Program-made: the position numbers and the translations under genes
Part shown: piece after piece, positions 44,317-56,556 of the stretch
Numbering within the stretch: position 1 is the stretch's first letter
Layout: each line of letters starts with the position of its first letter
Notes under the pieces: generated by a model
Told to the model about the DNA's origin: nothing
Databases searched by the model: none
What the model saw: only the letters and a program-made list of their open reading frames with translations
Origin: Cryptomeria japonica
Lineage: Eukaryota; Streptophyta; Pinopsida; Cupressales; Cupressaceae
Reading direction: 5' to 3'
Length of the DNA stretch: 64,000 bases
Assembly (NCBI RefSeq): GCF_030272615.1
Contig: NC_081414.1
Coordinates: forward strand, 779,380,119 to 779,444,118

Positions 44317-47104
44317 TTAGTAGATTTTCCTCAAAAGTAATTTACCCTCACCCATAGCAACATTGATATCATCCTTGTGCTTCAGTAGTTGTGTCCTAAG
44401 TTCATTCATTTTCTTGACTAAGGCAATATTGAGTTCCTTTTCATGGTTCTTTCTTTTAGTTGCTTGAGCAGCATCCTCCAAGAATTGTACTTGATCCTCC
44501 ACTATGGTACAAAGAATTTTGAGCTTGGATAGAGAGGAGTCAATACTGGGGAGGTTAGTACTAGGAATTAGACTGGTAAGGGTGTCAACAACAAATTGTA
44601 TGGCATCCTGTTCTTTCTTCTTCCATAATTCTTCCAATCTCTCTTGTGCAAGTTTAATGCTTCATAGTAGCTCAGACTCATCTGTTGATTGAGTCAGACA
44701 TGGAAGAGTTAGATCAATAGGATTGGTGGAATCAACCTTCTTGGTTTAATCACCGATTGCCTTAGGAGTCTACCCTCCTTTTTTGGCCTTGATCTCTGCT
44801 TGTTTTCTCTTCTCTTCTTCTTTCTCCTCTTCCACTCTTTTCTTTTCTTCTTCTTTCTTCTTCTCTAACTCTTTCTTTTTCTCCTCTTCTTGTTTCTTCT
44901 CCATTTATTCCTTCTTCTTATCCTCTTCCCACTTCATCTTCTCTTCCTCCTTCTTCCTTTCTTCTTCCTTTCTCTTGTCTTCTTCTTTCTTCTTCTCTTC
45001 TTCTTTTCTCTTATCTTCTTCTCTCTTCTTCTCTTCTTCTTTTCTCTTATCTTCTTCTTGCCTTTCTTTTTCCTCTTGTTCTTTCTCTACTTTCTCTTTG
45101 TCATGTTTCTCTTTCTCAACATTTTCTTTGTTAGGAGTGACATCCTCAATATCTAATGCATCAACATCAATAGGGTCAATTTGTTCTGTCAATCTTTCAC
45201 CTTGATTGTCAAATGCCTCATCCATTTTCCCTGAGGATAGGTCAAGTTCTTGATCAACCTTCCTATTGGCTTTAGATACTCAGTGTATTTTGATAGCAAG
45301 TTTAACATGTATGTGTGTATCCTTTTCTACTTCAGAAGTTTTAACTTCTAGTAACCTGAGTCGCCTCCTTTTCATTAAGAAGATGCCTTTGTTCTTATCC
45401 ATAATTTCAAATAACTCAAAATTTGAAGCATTAGGAAAGTACTATGCAAAAATTTTCTTCCTAGTCTCTTCTTCTCTTTCAATGGCAATGTGCCATTTAT
45501 TATCTAAAGAATTATACAAGGAATTTGGAGTAATACATTTAATCTCATAAGGAGACCAATCAATAATACATAAATATTTAATGACCTCCTATTCTACCTC
45601 CTCTTTCTCACTATCATTAAAGTCATCAAAATGTTCCTTTAAGTCATCAAGAAATTTCCTACTAATGTTCTTTATTGTCCTATGATAGTATGTCATTGGT
45701 TTATAAGAGGTAATATCTATATTTACCAGTGTAGAAGTTTCTGGTACATTACCAATAGACTTCGGATTTTTGCTTGATTGCCTTGACTTGTTTGTTTCAA
45801 CCTTCGGTTCAGTGTCCTCTGACTCCGATGAGTGATTCTTGGATTTCTTCTTCCTCTCGAATACTTTTTCCAGAATAATCTCAGGTTTCTTTTTGGTTGG
45901 TGACTACTTGGTCACTTTTGGACCGGCAGATGTAACCAGTGCAGATACCAATGGCACTGCTTTGCCCATTTTCACCTTCGGTTCCTCAATCGGTGTGACC
46001 CTCTCCAAGTAGGCACTAGTTCTTTTCTTCTTTGCATCCAGTGGTGAGGCAAGTAGGGTAGAGGCATACCCGATCAATATGTCATTCACCACTTCATACC
46101 CCATAGGGCCAACTACTTCCTTTCTAGGTTCCACAGCTTCCATTATGCATTCATCTATCCTTATTGTGAATCAGATGTTATCTTCATACTTCTTCACTAT
46201 ATCACCAGATATCCTCATTCTCTGGATCATCTTTCATTTGAATTCATCAAAATACTTACCTGGAACCTCAAGATATGTAGTTCCCACTACTTGTAGACTC
46301 TCCTTAATCTATCTGGAAACCAGTAGGTTAGTAGACCATTGAACATCACCAACTCAAGGGAAATAACCTTGAAAATAGAAGAATAGACCGACCAAAAGTT
46401 GGCCAAACTTGAACCTCAGCGATTTGACCTGTTTGATGGATTTCAGATTCACCAACAATTACTTTTGTAAGCAGGTACATAGGTCATATTTAGTATCTTC
46501 CTTGATCATCCTGTAAGTAGCATTCATCATAGCAATAGGGACAAAATTCATTTTGTTGGCATAAAATATTTTGTAACCAATCACCATGCAAGCATATTTT
46601 AGTAGATCATCAAAAATGATGTTGATGGTCATTGCCTGTTGGTTACTCATAGAATCAGTGAGTTGTGTCATTTTAGTTTTGGTGACCTTCCATAGAACTA
46701 ATACTTATCCAACATTGCAGAATCTGGTGACAACATGAATCACTTCCGGTGTGATGTCATGGGTCCGCTCGAGATACATCTTGTCACCATGCACTTTGCT
46801 GAGGATAATGCAAATATGTTCTTCTCTAAATTCTTCAAGAAAGTATATTGCATTATGTAGTTTCATCTTCTTGAGGATGCTATACTCTAGTTTGATCTTC
46901 TTATCATCTCAATAGAACAGACTTAGCTAAGAGTGAATTACTAGGGATCCTAGGTCTTCGAACTTACAGTCTATATACCCTAAAATATCTCCCTTGACAA
47001 TGACTCCGGCGGGAATTTGAGATAGGGCATTGTATCTCATTTTCTTTTGAAGAAACTCAGGTGTATCTTCAGGTGCACTAGAACTAGAATGTGATGCAAA
47101 AGCC
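44317..47104 (-). pseudogene. Element E ORF2: diverged homologue of B/F ORF2
   Basis: All minus-strand open pieces (46927-47104, 46459-46671, 45904-46143, 44905-45225, 44317-44637) share one frame, so one gene of about 930 codons with in-frame stops. Start MAFASHSSSS. Matches to B and F: ALSQIPAGV with YIDCKFEDLGS (B: FSKIPKG, YIHCNIEELGS), LSKVHGD, VIGYKIFYANKMNFV (B: VLGYKTTHANRLNSV), LLVNLKSIKQ, PMGYEVVNDI. A Lys/Glu coil at 44905-45200 and a further C-terminal coil follow. Function unknown. Confidence 0.78.
44780..45125 (+). repeat. Polypyrimidine (CTT/CTCTT-rich) tract inside element E ORF2
   Basis: About 340 bases nearly all C and T on +, coding for KKEEEKRKEED-type repeats on -. It includes a tandemly repeated unit around 44990-45060 (tcttcttcttttctcttatc). 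Confidence 0.85.
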
Positions 47105-47632
47105 ATAACCAAATGATAAGAAAGAATTTTGGAAAATACCTTCACAATCTGAAATTTAGGTCCTCCAATATCGCACACAATACACCACTTCAGTTGTTAG
47201 TTCACCGCTTAGTGTTCTTCATTGATTGCTTGAAGATGATTGCAAGATTTTTCACTCGATTTCTCCAAATGCTAAACAAATTGCTCTGGTTGCTCTTCTC
47301 TTGAAGATTTTGTAAACATATAAGTGAAAATGATGACAAAAACCCCTTTTAAACAAACTCTCACTGACCATAATAAATGCATCACTGCTAGGGTACAAAC
47401 CCTAATTTTGCCTTTTACCGCTTCAAATCTTCTACCGACTGACAGGTAACATATATCAGTAAAGGTCTTTACCAATATAAACTAGGGGTTCAAAATATTT
47501 TATCGATATGTTCCCCCTAAGCTTTTCTGAAGCTCAGTTTGTTGGTTCAGAGATTTCCACACTAGGTGCAGAAGCAAGTTCATCCTGTGACTCTTCTTCT
47601 GATTTCTTTTTCCAAGTTTTATTCATTTCTAC

Positions 47633-48820
47633 CTAAATGGTTTCAACATCAATCTTCCCTTCTGGAGTGATCAGTATATCATTCGATAGGTTCTTTTTCA
47701 GTTTGCAAGTTCTGGCAGTGTGTCTCGATTTGTTGCAATGATAGCATACCATTCCAGGTGTTCTCCATGGTCCATTATTCATACTTTCATTCTTCCTTCT
47801 GCATGTTGCACTAGTGTGATCGCTACCATGACAAATCAAACAAGTTCCTTTGCAACTAGTTGCCACTTGATAACCGACTGACCGATGGTCATAGGTATTG
47901 TATTGGTTGGGATTCTGGTTCACAGGAAGTTTCAGAATAACTCCTTGAGTCCTTGGAGAATATCTCCTAGTGTTGTGCAAAACCAACCTGCATTCAAATG
48001 CTCTATGCCCAAACTTGTTGCATGCATAACAGTTTCCATTGAATCTATTGGATCTAAGCATATTGTTTTGAAAATAAGGAAAATTGTTGTAGGCCTTGCT
48101 TCTACACACATTGGCAGTATGTCCTTCTTTGAGACAATTAAAGAAAAAAAATTTAAATTTTTGCTTACCTTTATCCTTGGATGTCGGTTTCTTCTTTGAT
48201 GCTTTAGATTTTGTTCCAGAGGTCTCACCTTCCTCATACCCAGAGAAACCAAGTCCAGTGGTATCCTTTACTGGCTTTACCGATTCCAGCTTTTGCTCTA
48301 GCTTAGCAGTACTCTAATTGAATTTGGAAAGTATTTCCTTTGACTTAGTAAGTTCCTTGGAAATAGCAGCATTGGATTCCATCAAGGTTGCATTGTCAGA
48401 AATAGTCATGTTTAGTTCACCTTGTATTACTTCTTTTTCCACTTTACTCTCCTGGAGATGAGCGGTAAGGGTATTGATTTCTTGCTTCAGCTTGGAGATC
48501 TCATGATCTTTGTGTTTTACCAGATCTTCATCTTTCCTTCTATTCTCAAGCTCTTGACTCATACTGATAGTCATTCCTTCCAACTCCCTTCTCAGATTGA
48601 CTTTAGATTCATTCAGTTTTTCAACTCCTTCAACTAGGGCATCCATGTCAGCTTCATCAAAAGAGCTATTTTCAGTGAGTTCCATCAGTTTCTCAGCATG
48701 CTCTCTTCTTTTGGCCAAAGAGGCTTTATACTTGACTTTGAGTTCATCATAGGCTCTCTCAATCTGAGTGAGATGATGAGTAAGTTCCCTCACATTGTAT
48801 TCCCCCATATCTTCTTCCAA
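47633..48820 (-). pseudogene. Element E ORF1: coiled-coil gag-like protein with zinc knuckles
   Basis: ATG at 48820, 25 bases after the PBS. The first about 170 codons are a coil (LTHHLTQIERAYDELKVKY, HEISKLKQEINTLTAHL). After a frameshift near 48130, knuckles follow: NCLKEGHTANVC (first Cys lost), CYACNKFGHRAFEC, CLICHGSDHTSATC and CYHCNKSRHTARTC. Layout equals ORF1 of B and F; sequence identity is low except at the knuckles. Confidence 0.8.
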
Positions 48821-48844
48821 GTGGTTAGACTTAAAGAAAGGTTG

Positions 48845-48856
48845 GCTCTGATACCA
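48845..48856 (-). other. Element E primer binding site
   Basis: The reverse complement reads TGGTATCAGAGC, following the LTR end TTCATCA and AT. Confidence 0.92.
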
Positions 48857-48858
48857 AT

Positions 48859-50022
48859 TGATGAATACTAAGAGGGGGGGTGAATTAGTATTCCAAAAAA
48901 TACTGTAATCAATCTTTTAAACAATTTAGAAGATAACCAGTGCAACAGATTCACTAATAAACCAGTTAAGATAAGTGCAAACAAAATAGCAAACAAAGCA
49001 TTCACCCACAAAAGCACAATCACCATAACACAAGATATTTGATGTGGAAACCCAAATGGGAAAAATCACGGTGAGCAGAAACTCACAAGTAACTATCTAC
49101 ATAATAGTAACCACTCTGGTTAAGGTCAGACCAGTTAAGGTCATACAATGTTCTTCACCAGAACAGATCCTTTTAGGAATCTAGATCTTTGTTAGGAGAT
49201 AAGTCCTATTAACGACTATCCATTAGAGGATTTAAGATCCATAGTTGTGAACCACCTTGTTAGAGGATTTACAAAGGATTTTCTGAGCCTACCTGGTTAA
49301 GGACTTTAGACTTGTCGAAGATGTGAGTAATCAACAAGTGAATGATCTAGATGCTAGCACAGTATGCTTAAAGATCCTTGACAACTCCTTGTTAATGCAT
49401 TTCAGCATTACTTCAATCTTCAATATCTCCACACCCTGTCTCTTCACATAGACCTAATATTCTCTTCAATGATCATACATAACCTTTTCTCTACTATATC
49501 TCATACATGCAAACCCTAGACATGATGTCCTTATAAAGGAATCTAATTTCATGTCCATCCAATAGAATTAGACTACAAGTTCCTAGGTATAGTGCATCTA
49601 GACACATTTGGTAACACGACACAAACACACCACAAAAGTATCGGTGGATGATAACTCATCATACATTACAGTAATAGCAATTGGTAACTCATCACAGATA
49701 TATACCGGTTGATACAATATTGCGATTACCGGTTGTCAAAAATGAAGACTGGAAGATTGTATTGTTTTGATCAAAAGTTAACTATTGCTTGGGTTCTTCG
49801 TACCACTTGAGATCCTCAAACCACTTGAGGTCTTCATACTACTTGGGATCTTTAGTCAATCTATGACTAGTAAACCATCTTCTACAAAATACCAATAGTC
49901 CAAAGACTATACATTCGCTAATACACAATGCTAGTTGGAACAATTACTGGTAGAGCATAACTCATACATCAAGAAAGTGTGTGTTCATCAATGACAATCA
50001 AAACATCATCAAAATGCCAACA
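48859..50022 (-). repeat. Element E 5' LTR
   Basis: 1164 bases, pair of 42479-43630. On + it begins TGATGAATACTAAG and ends AATGCCAACA, followed by TGGAC. Confidence 0.92.
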
Positions 50023-50370
50023 TGGACCTTGCAAGATTTTGAGAAATTTTAGTTCTTGAAATGCATATGAAGTGGACTTACCAGATAGTCTGAGTATTTC
50101 ACCTATATTTAACATTACAGATCTTGATTAGTTCATGAACTAGAATTTAATGAGACTAATACTATAGAATTGAAGAAACGGTTACCCCGGAAGGAACTGG
50201 ATCAAATTGAAGATATTTTGGACAGTAGGATTGGGCATAGTACCCAGAGCAATTAGTATATGAAGTATCTTTTGAAGTGGAAGGACAGACTAGTTGAAGA
50301 TTCATCTTGGATTTCTCAGGTAGAGGTAGACCACCTTGGTTTTCCTCTTACCCCAGAAATGTGAGAGACT
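50023..50370 (+). pseudogene. pol: Chromovirus C integrase C-terminus and chromodomain
   Basis: Rejoins the KFG at 42478 as CKILRN...AYEVDLPDSLSISPIFNI, the GPY/F-type integrase tail. The chromodomain at about 50180-50345 has IEDILDSR, YLLKWKDRLVEDSSWIS. Chromodomains bind methylated histone H3 and steer chromovirus insertion. Stops near 50130 and at the RST-N region. Confidence 0.88.
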
Positions 50371-50395
50371 CACTTTTTCAACAACCTCAGATGTC

Positions 50396-51154
50396 TGATG
50401 TAGGAGCATCCCCGGTTCATGGCAATCTTGCATCAACCAAAAAAAATTAAGTTTGGTTTTGTATTTCATTTTAAATTTTCTGGCATTGGCTCACCAGATC
50501 TCAAAGAGTTGGATTTTTCTTGATGACTTGAACATCTACCTTATTTCAAAACTATGGAGCATTTGGATCATTTTCTGACAAGTTATCGTTATCAGCTTTT
50601 GAGATAGTTTTCTGGTACCGATTGCCAGGTTCTAATCTACTAGGATCTACTAGATCCCTTCCAAAGCTTGCGGATCCCTGAGCATTGATTCTGATGTTTC
50701 ATTTCATGTGGTCAACCTTCCCTTTGATCTGCATTTCATCCTTTAGATTTTTTGGAGGAATTTCTTTGACGGAGGCCAACCTTGTTGTTTTTACACATTA
50801 GGTCTTGTTCTTCAGTATTGATCCCTTTTTATCCTACCGGATCTCCTTAGATTGTATAAATCATTGTAATTGAGAATTAGAATGTAGATAAGTTAAGATA
50901 TATAACATAGACGATATATTTAAAGATTCAAGGTCTCTCTTGTGACCTATTGTATGATTAAGTGTGTTTTAGGAGGCCTATAGCCCAGTTTATTTAACCC
51001 GGTTGCTACTGATTGATTGTAAACAGTTTCCATTATATAGTTCATTCATTTTTGCATTGCCTCCATCATATCCTTTTGTTTTCATTGTGTTTATCTCTTG
51101 CTAACTAGCCTGAATTGATCTCTTTGAGCTCTCTCCTAACCAGTGACTGCACCA
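50396..51154 (+). repeat. Chromovirus C 3' LTR
   Basis: 759 bases, pair of 30709-31467. Ends ACTGCACCA, followed by the GTTTT duplication. Its last 0.37 kb is copied again at 53061-53413. Confidence 0.92.
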
Positions 51155-51864
51155 GTTTTTAAATTAAATTTGGATGACTTTAGACCCTATGAAACACCCT
51201 AAAAAGTGGGCATAACTTCCATAGTTGGTTGTGAGGTAATAAAGAACTTTGTAAGCTTGTAAACACATCAAATGATTTGTCAATCAAACACCCAGTTCAC
51301 AAGTTATGGCCTCCAGAAGTTTGGACATCTATAATAGGAAATATAAAATTCCATCAGATACATAAATGAGTTGTAAAAGGAAGGAACATATATTGTGATG
51401 TTTGTTTTGATATGTCATCAGGCATCTAGAATGGAGATAAGGTTGGCTCTACTTTATTGGGTGGTTTTAGCCCATGGTTTCGTAATAGCATTTGACGGTT
51501 TCTTCTATTGTATCTCCTACATATGAGATACGTGAGGTAGAGGTTGTGTGTAAGACTCTTATGGATATTGAGTTACCTCTAAGTCTCTGATTAGTGGTAC
51601 TATTGTGAAGATCTTACTCTACAAGTATATTATAATTTGTTATTGATTATTGAATAATATATTTAGCTTCTTTTGGAGTGTGGGGTTTTTCTCCCAAAAG
51701 GGTTTTCCCCATGTAAATCACTATGTTGTTGTGTTATGGTATGCATGTTATTATATTTATTTTTGCTAAGTTTATGTAACTGTTGTAACGATCTATAAAA
51801 GTATTGCATTACCCTCCTCTCAAGGTTAGTGTAGGAAGTTATTCTGCTACTTAATGTCATTTCA
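51155..51864 (+). repeat. Copia A 3' LTR, right part
   Basis: Continues from 30708. Matches 19375-20089 of the 5' LTR, except that about 20 bases near 19370 are absent. Ends TTTCA, then TTAGC. Confidence 0.9.
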
Positions 51865-51960
51865 TTAGCATGGGACTAGTAATGATGATATTTGAAGGAA
51901 TGATGGAGGTGAGTACACCATATATCTTGAGGTATGTATAAGCATTGTTAAGTTAGGCAG
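51865..51960 (+). pseudogene. Receptor-like kinase pseudogene, 3' piece
   Basis: After the TTAGC duplication the frame reads SMGLVMMIFEGMMEVSTP, matching the end of the kinase subdomain XI (RPSMG-VVQMLEG type). It joins the NENMGL at 19183. This shows that copia A landed inside the kinase coding sequence. Confidence 0.8.
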
Positions 51961-53058
51961 ATGACGAGAACAATATTTTTCTCTAGTATCTTTGTTTATC
52001 AATTGAGTCTATCCCTAAAAGTAATAGGTAATTTTAGAACACTACTTTTAAGTATGAGTCTATTTTAACAATTGAATATTAATGTTGATTAAGAAAAATG
52101 TTATAAATATTTACCATTTCTTATGTGCTTGAGATGTAAAAACTTTATTGACTTGATTACTAAACTAGATTTAATATTGAAGTTGAGAAGTTTAAAAAAA
52201 ATATATGTAAAAAGACATGTTGATATATGATATTGGACATACATATTTTCTATTTATATCAAATATACACCTTGAGAATGATCTTTTGATGTATTTTATA
52301 TAATTTCTCTAAAAATAAGTAATTCTAATAACACTTGTGATTTTTTTTTGATTAAAGGTTGAAGCTACAACTTTTTATTAATAATAAGTATAATTAAATA
52401 AAGTGAGAAATTATAGAAGATGAGAAATATATGTTGAGAGAAGTGTAAGGTGGCTAGGCAAGTGGGCTCAACAAAAGGAGAATTCTAGTCCAAAGAATTA
52501 GCAAAGCTTGTAATTGCCACATGAAAAATAAATAATTATTTAATATTCATCAAAGTGTCTCGTAGTTATAGAATTCCAGTGATACATCAATATGTTTAAT
52601 GATAAAGGATGGATAGGTCTAATATATATAATATTTAAAGTGGTAGTTAAAGGGACATAAAGAGTGATATAGAATATTTAATATTTTTTAGCAATTCTTA
52701 TTTTGTTAATGGTAAATGGGGGATTGTTTAAATAAAAGAGACAAAATATGGTTTCATTTACTTACAACATTATTCTAGAATTATACCTACAATTATGAGT
52801 TGTAGTTATGTACTTTTTTTTGTCTACCATCATTATATAAATAATAAGATTATGAATTGTAAATACACAACGATCTATGTTAGGCTTGGGCTCAACTTAT
52901 TAGCTTTCATGAGTATATCACATCACATTTCTCATAACTGCAGAGAAGGTCTCCTTAAATTCTACTCTCTTTTTGCAAGCCTATCCCTTCACCAGTAATC
53001 TGGCTCGATAGTGTTCCCTTCCTCCATCTTCCTCCTTTGACCAATATGCCCATCTCGC

Positions 53059-54688
53059 TTTTTACATGTTAGGTTTTGTTCTTCAGCATTTTATCCCTTT
53101 TCAACCAACCGGATCCCCTGAGATCGTATAAATCATTGTAATTGAGCATTAGAATGTAGATAAGTTAATATATACGACATAGAAGATAGATTTGAAGATT
53201 TGAGGCCCCGGTTGTGACCTGTTCCTATGATTAAGCATATTTTAGCAGGCCTGTAACTTGGTTGCTACCGGTTGATTGAAAATAGTTTTCATGATAGAGT
53301 TCATTCAGTTTTGCATTGCCTCCATAATATCCTTATGTTTCCATTGTGTTTATCTCTTGTTAACTGGCTTAGATTGATCTCTTTGAGCTCTATCCTAATC
53401 GGTGACTGCACCAATTTTTAAATTAAATTTGGAGGACTTTAGACCCTATGAAGCACCCTAAAAAGTGGGAATAAGTTTCATTGTTGGTTATAAGGTGATA
53501 GAGAACTTTGTAAACTTGTCAGTACATCAAATGATTCATCAATCAGACACTCGGTTCACAAGTTATGGCCTTTGGAAGTTTGGACGTTTGTAATAGGAAA
53601 TATAAAATTGCATCAGATACATAAATGAACTCTAAAAGGAAGGAACATGTTGTGATGTGTGTTTTGATATGTCATAGGGAATCTAGAATGGAGATGAGGT
53701 TGGCACTACTTTATTGGGTGGTTTTACCCCATGGTTTTGTAATAGCGTTTTACGGTTTCTTCTATTGTATCTCCTATATATGAGATACGTGAGATAGAGG
53801 TTGTGTGTAAGAGTCTTATGGCTATTAAGTTACCTCTAAGTCTTTGATTAGTGGTACTCCTATGAAGATCTTACTCTACAAGTATATTATAATATGTTAT
53901 TGATTGCTGAATAATATATTGATCTTCTTTTGGAGTGTGGGGTTTTCTCTCGAAAGGGTTTTCCCCATGGAAATCACTTTGTTGTTGTGTTATGGTATGC
54001 ATGATGTTATGTTTATTTTTTTTAAGTTTCTGTAATTGTTGGAACGATCTGTAAAAGTCTTGCATTACCCTCCTCTCAAGGTTAGTGTAGGAATTTGTTC
54101 TGGTACTTAACTTCCTTTCATTAGCATGGAACTAGTAATGATGATATTTGAAGGAATGATGGAGGTGAGTAGACCATAAATCTTGAGGTCTCTACAAGTG
54201 TTGTTAGGTTAGGAAGAAGACGATAACAATATTTTTGTTCAGCATCTTTGTTTATCAATTGAGTCTATCCCTAAAAGTAATATGTGGTTTTAAAACACTA
54301 CTTTTAAGTATGAGTCTATTTTAATAGTTGAATATTATTGTTGATTAAGAAAAATGTTACAAATATTTACCATTTCTTATCTCCTTGAGATGTAAAAATT
54401 TTATTGACTTGATTACTAAACTAGATTTAATATTCAAGTTGAGAAGTTTAAAAAAAATATATGTAAAAATATATGCTGATATATGATATTGGACATACAT
54501 ATTTTTTATTTATATCAAATATAAACCTTGAGAATGATCTTTAGATCTATTTTATATAATTTCTCTAAAAATAAGTAATTCTAATAAAACTTGTAATTTT
54601 TTTTTTGATAAAAGGTTGAAGCTACAACTTTTTATTAATAATAAGTATAATTACATAAAGTAAAAAATTATAGGAGATGAGAATTATA
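53059..54688 (+). repeat. Tandem duplication, second unit (cut by element F)
   Basis: 53061-53413 copies the C LTR end, 53414-54120 the A LTR end, 54121-54205 the kinase piece (SMELVMMIFEGMMEV-like), and 54206-54688 the AT-rich flank. Stops where element F begins. The last about 0.63 kb of the unit should lie beyond F. Confidence 0.82.
54121..54205 (+). pseudogene. Receptor-like kinase 3' piece, duplicated copy
   Basis: Copy of 51865-51960 with the same TTAGC start. MELVMMIFEGMMEV is readable, with a stop after RP. Confidence 0.72.
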
Positions 54689-55468
54689 TGTTGGCAAATG
54701 CACACTCCAATGAGAAATTGTAGGTGATTGAAGGTATTGTCATTGATGTCAACCTTACAATCATATGGCACCAGCACCGACAGACTCTACATCGGCATAT
54801 GTCCACCAGCACCGAAAAGATTGATTACTGGCACCCTGGCTGACAAGATTTTATTTATTGCAAAATGTAATTAATTGTAATATCTTTTCATAAGCCGACA
54901 AGGTATATTGTAATAAGGCTCATATATAAGTATGAGATCTTAGAGAACATTTAAAAGTAGGATATATGAAGTGGACATGGTTAGATTATTGATGTGAATA
55001 TTAAGGCAGAGTTTGGTATAAGGTTTTGGAAGTTGCAGAGCTTAAACCAGTACTGGATCTGGCATAGCAGATGCCCTTTTGTAGCAGTACATGACATTGG
55101 ATTTTCATAATCCACTTTTGTAAGTCAATGAGACTTATCCTTTTGTATGTAAGCAGTGAGATTTAGGCAGTTGGCTTTCCTGCATGTGCAGGCCCGTATT
55201 GTAACAGTAATATTCTCTTATTGGCCAGTAAGCAAATATTGTGGGTCACAAATCCCATCGAGGTTTTTCCCAAACTAGGTTTCCTCATTAAAAATATTGT
55301 GTTATGGTGTTCTTTTCATGTTGTGCTTATTGTTCTTATTTATTGCATTAATTTTGGTTTGCCGGTACATAGTTTTGGAATGCTTTTCATTTAATAAGTT
55401 AAGAAAATCCATTAAGCGGAAAGATATTGATTCACCCCCCCCTCTTAGTATCTTTGGGAATCCTAACA
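54689..55468 (+). repeat. Element F 5' LTR
   Basis: 780 bases, TGTTGG...CCTAACA. Shared block at 55258-55309 and C-run before the end, as in B. Confidence 0.87.
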
Positions 55469-55470
55469 AT

Positions 55471-55482
55471 TGGTATCAGAGC
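55471..55482 (+). other. Element F primer binding site
   Basis: TGGTATCAGAGC after the LTR end. Confidence 0.92.
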
Positions 55483-55539
55483 CTGGTCCTCTATTTTCAA
55501 AAGCCTAACAGCTTGAGGAAGATTTTGACACAGCTAGAG

Positions 55540-56556
55540 ATGGAGAACTTGAGGAAGAAACTTGAAACATCTCTTGCAAACTATGATGCAGGAAAAGTGA
55601 CGAATATCAAACTTGAAGATGATCTGAAAGATGCATAGGAAATCATTCATGGACTTCAAAAAAATCTCACTATTGCTAGGAACAAAAGAAGATAACTTTC
55701 TGAGAAGATGCAGAGTGATGATGATGAGAAAGAAACACTTAATGACCTTGTGAACAAGCTGAGATAAGAAAATAATACAATGAAGAACGAGATGCAAAAT
55801 ATGACTATGATATTTTATACAGACATTGAAGATAGAAAGAAGAATGAAGATGAATTGTCTAGAAGACTAAATGATGCTAGAAATGAAAACACAAGACTTA
55901 GTCATGAAAATGATATGTTAAAAATAGATTTAATGCATACACAAAATGACAGAACTAAACTCATGAGACAGAAAGATTTCTTGGAAAATGAGTTGGTTAC
56001 TACAAATCAACACAAGGACAAATTCAAGAAAAGTTTAGAAGAACTTGATGACATGCTGAAGAATCAGAAACCTGATGGAGATACAAATGGTCTTGGCTTT
56101 GAAGTTGGTGAAAGCTTCGGTACTGCAAACAATCACGATCACAACAAACTAGTAAGACAACTTAATGCTTATAAATTCAATGGAAAATGCTTCAACTGTA
56201 ACAAGTATGGTCATAGAGAAAATCAATGTAGATCTAGAAACTATCAGAATAATAATGCACCCACCGATCAATGCTCTAAATGTAATAAAGTTGGTCATAA
56301 TTCAGAAAATTGCAGAATGAATGTAAGATGTTATATTTGTGGAAGATTCGGACATCTATCTAATCAATGTAGAACACATACTGACATAGGATATAGGAAA
56401 GCTATTCAGAAAAATAATGTGACTTGTTATGCTTGTAACAAAATTGGACACATTGCAAAATTCTATAGAAGTAAGGCATCACCGACAAATAACAAAGGAC
56501 CCAGTTTGAAAGGTAAAGAAAAGGTTGAAGAGGTAAAGCAAGAATTTTCAAAATAA
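55540..56556 (+). pseudogene. Element F ORF1: coiled-coil gag-like protein with CCHC knuckles
   Basis: Start MENLRKKLE as in B. One frame with three stops near 55636, 55691 and 55765; at the third B has CAA where F has TAA. Coil DELSRRLNDARNENTRLSHE. Knuckles CFNCNKYGHRENQC, CSKCNKVGHNSENC, CYICGRFGHLSNQC, and a fourth CYACNKIGHIAKFY that again ends in Tyr, as in B. Confidence 0.84.

Larger units (their letters stand above)
42479..50022 (-). mobile_element. Non-autonomous LTR retroelement E (two-ORF family)
   Basis: Minus-strand element with LTRs 42479-43630 and 48859-50022. Perfect TGGAC duplication at 42474-42478 and 50023-50027. PBS at 48845-48856 on -. The internal 5.2 kb has ORF1 (coiled coil and knuckles) and ORF2 (unknown) only, as in B and F but with clearly more diverged protein sequence. 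Inserted in the integrase C-terminus of C. Confidence 0.9.
30709..51154 (+). mobile_element. Ty3/gypsy chromovirus C, containing D and E
   Basis: LTRs of 759 bases each (TGATG...CACCA). Perfect GTTTT duplication at 30704-30708 and 51155-51159. The own sequence is 30709-34163, 40895-42478 and 50023-51154. It has gag, protease, RT, RNase H, integrase with a GPF-like tail and a C-terminal chromodomain, which places it among plant chromoviruses (Tekay/Reina-like, not resolved). Copia D splits RNase H and element E splits the integrase C-terminus. Confidence 0.9.
19189..51864 (+). mobile_element. Ty1/copia element A, carrying four nested insertions
   Basis: The boundaries are set by LTR pairs and a perfect 5-base duplication TTAGC at 19184-19188 and 51865-51869. 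The own sequence of A is 19189-20715, 27411-30708 and 51155-51864. It is interrupted by B (in gag) and by C (in the 3' LTR), which itself contains D and E. The first LTR base pair is mutated (TA instead of TG) on the left. PBS, gag, protease, integrase, RT and RNase H are in copia order. Coding is heavily broken, so this is the oldest insertion of the stack. Confidence 0.88.
50788..53058 (+). repeat. Tandem duplication, first unit
   Basis: About 2.26 kb containing the end of the C 3' LTR, the right part of the A 3' LTR, the kinase remnant and AT-rich DNA. Repeated directly to the right. The stretch 51961-53058 holds no gene that I can see. Confidence 0.82.

Noticed and set aside
44783-45205. 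Ser/Phe-rich + strand frame of 140 codons
   Set aside because: Shadow of the polypyrimidine tract coding for the Lys/Glu coil on the minus strand.
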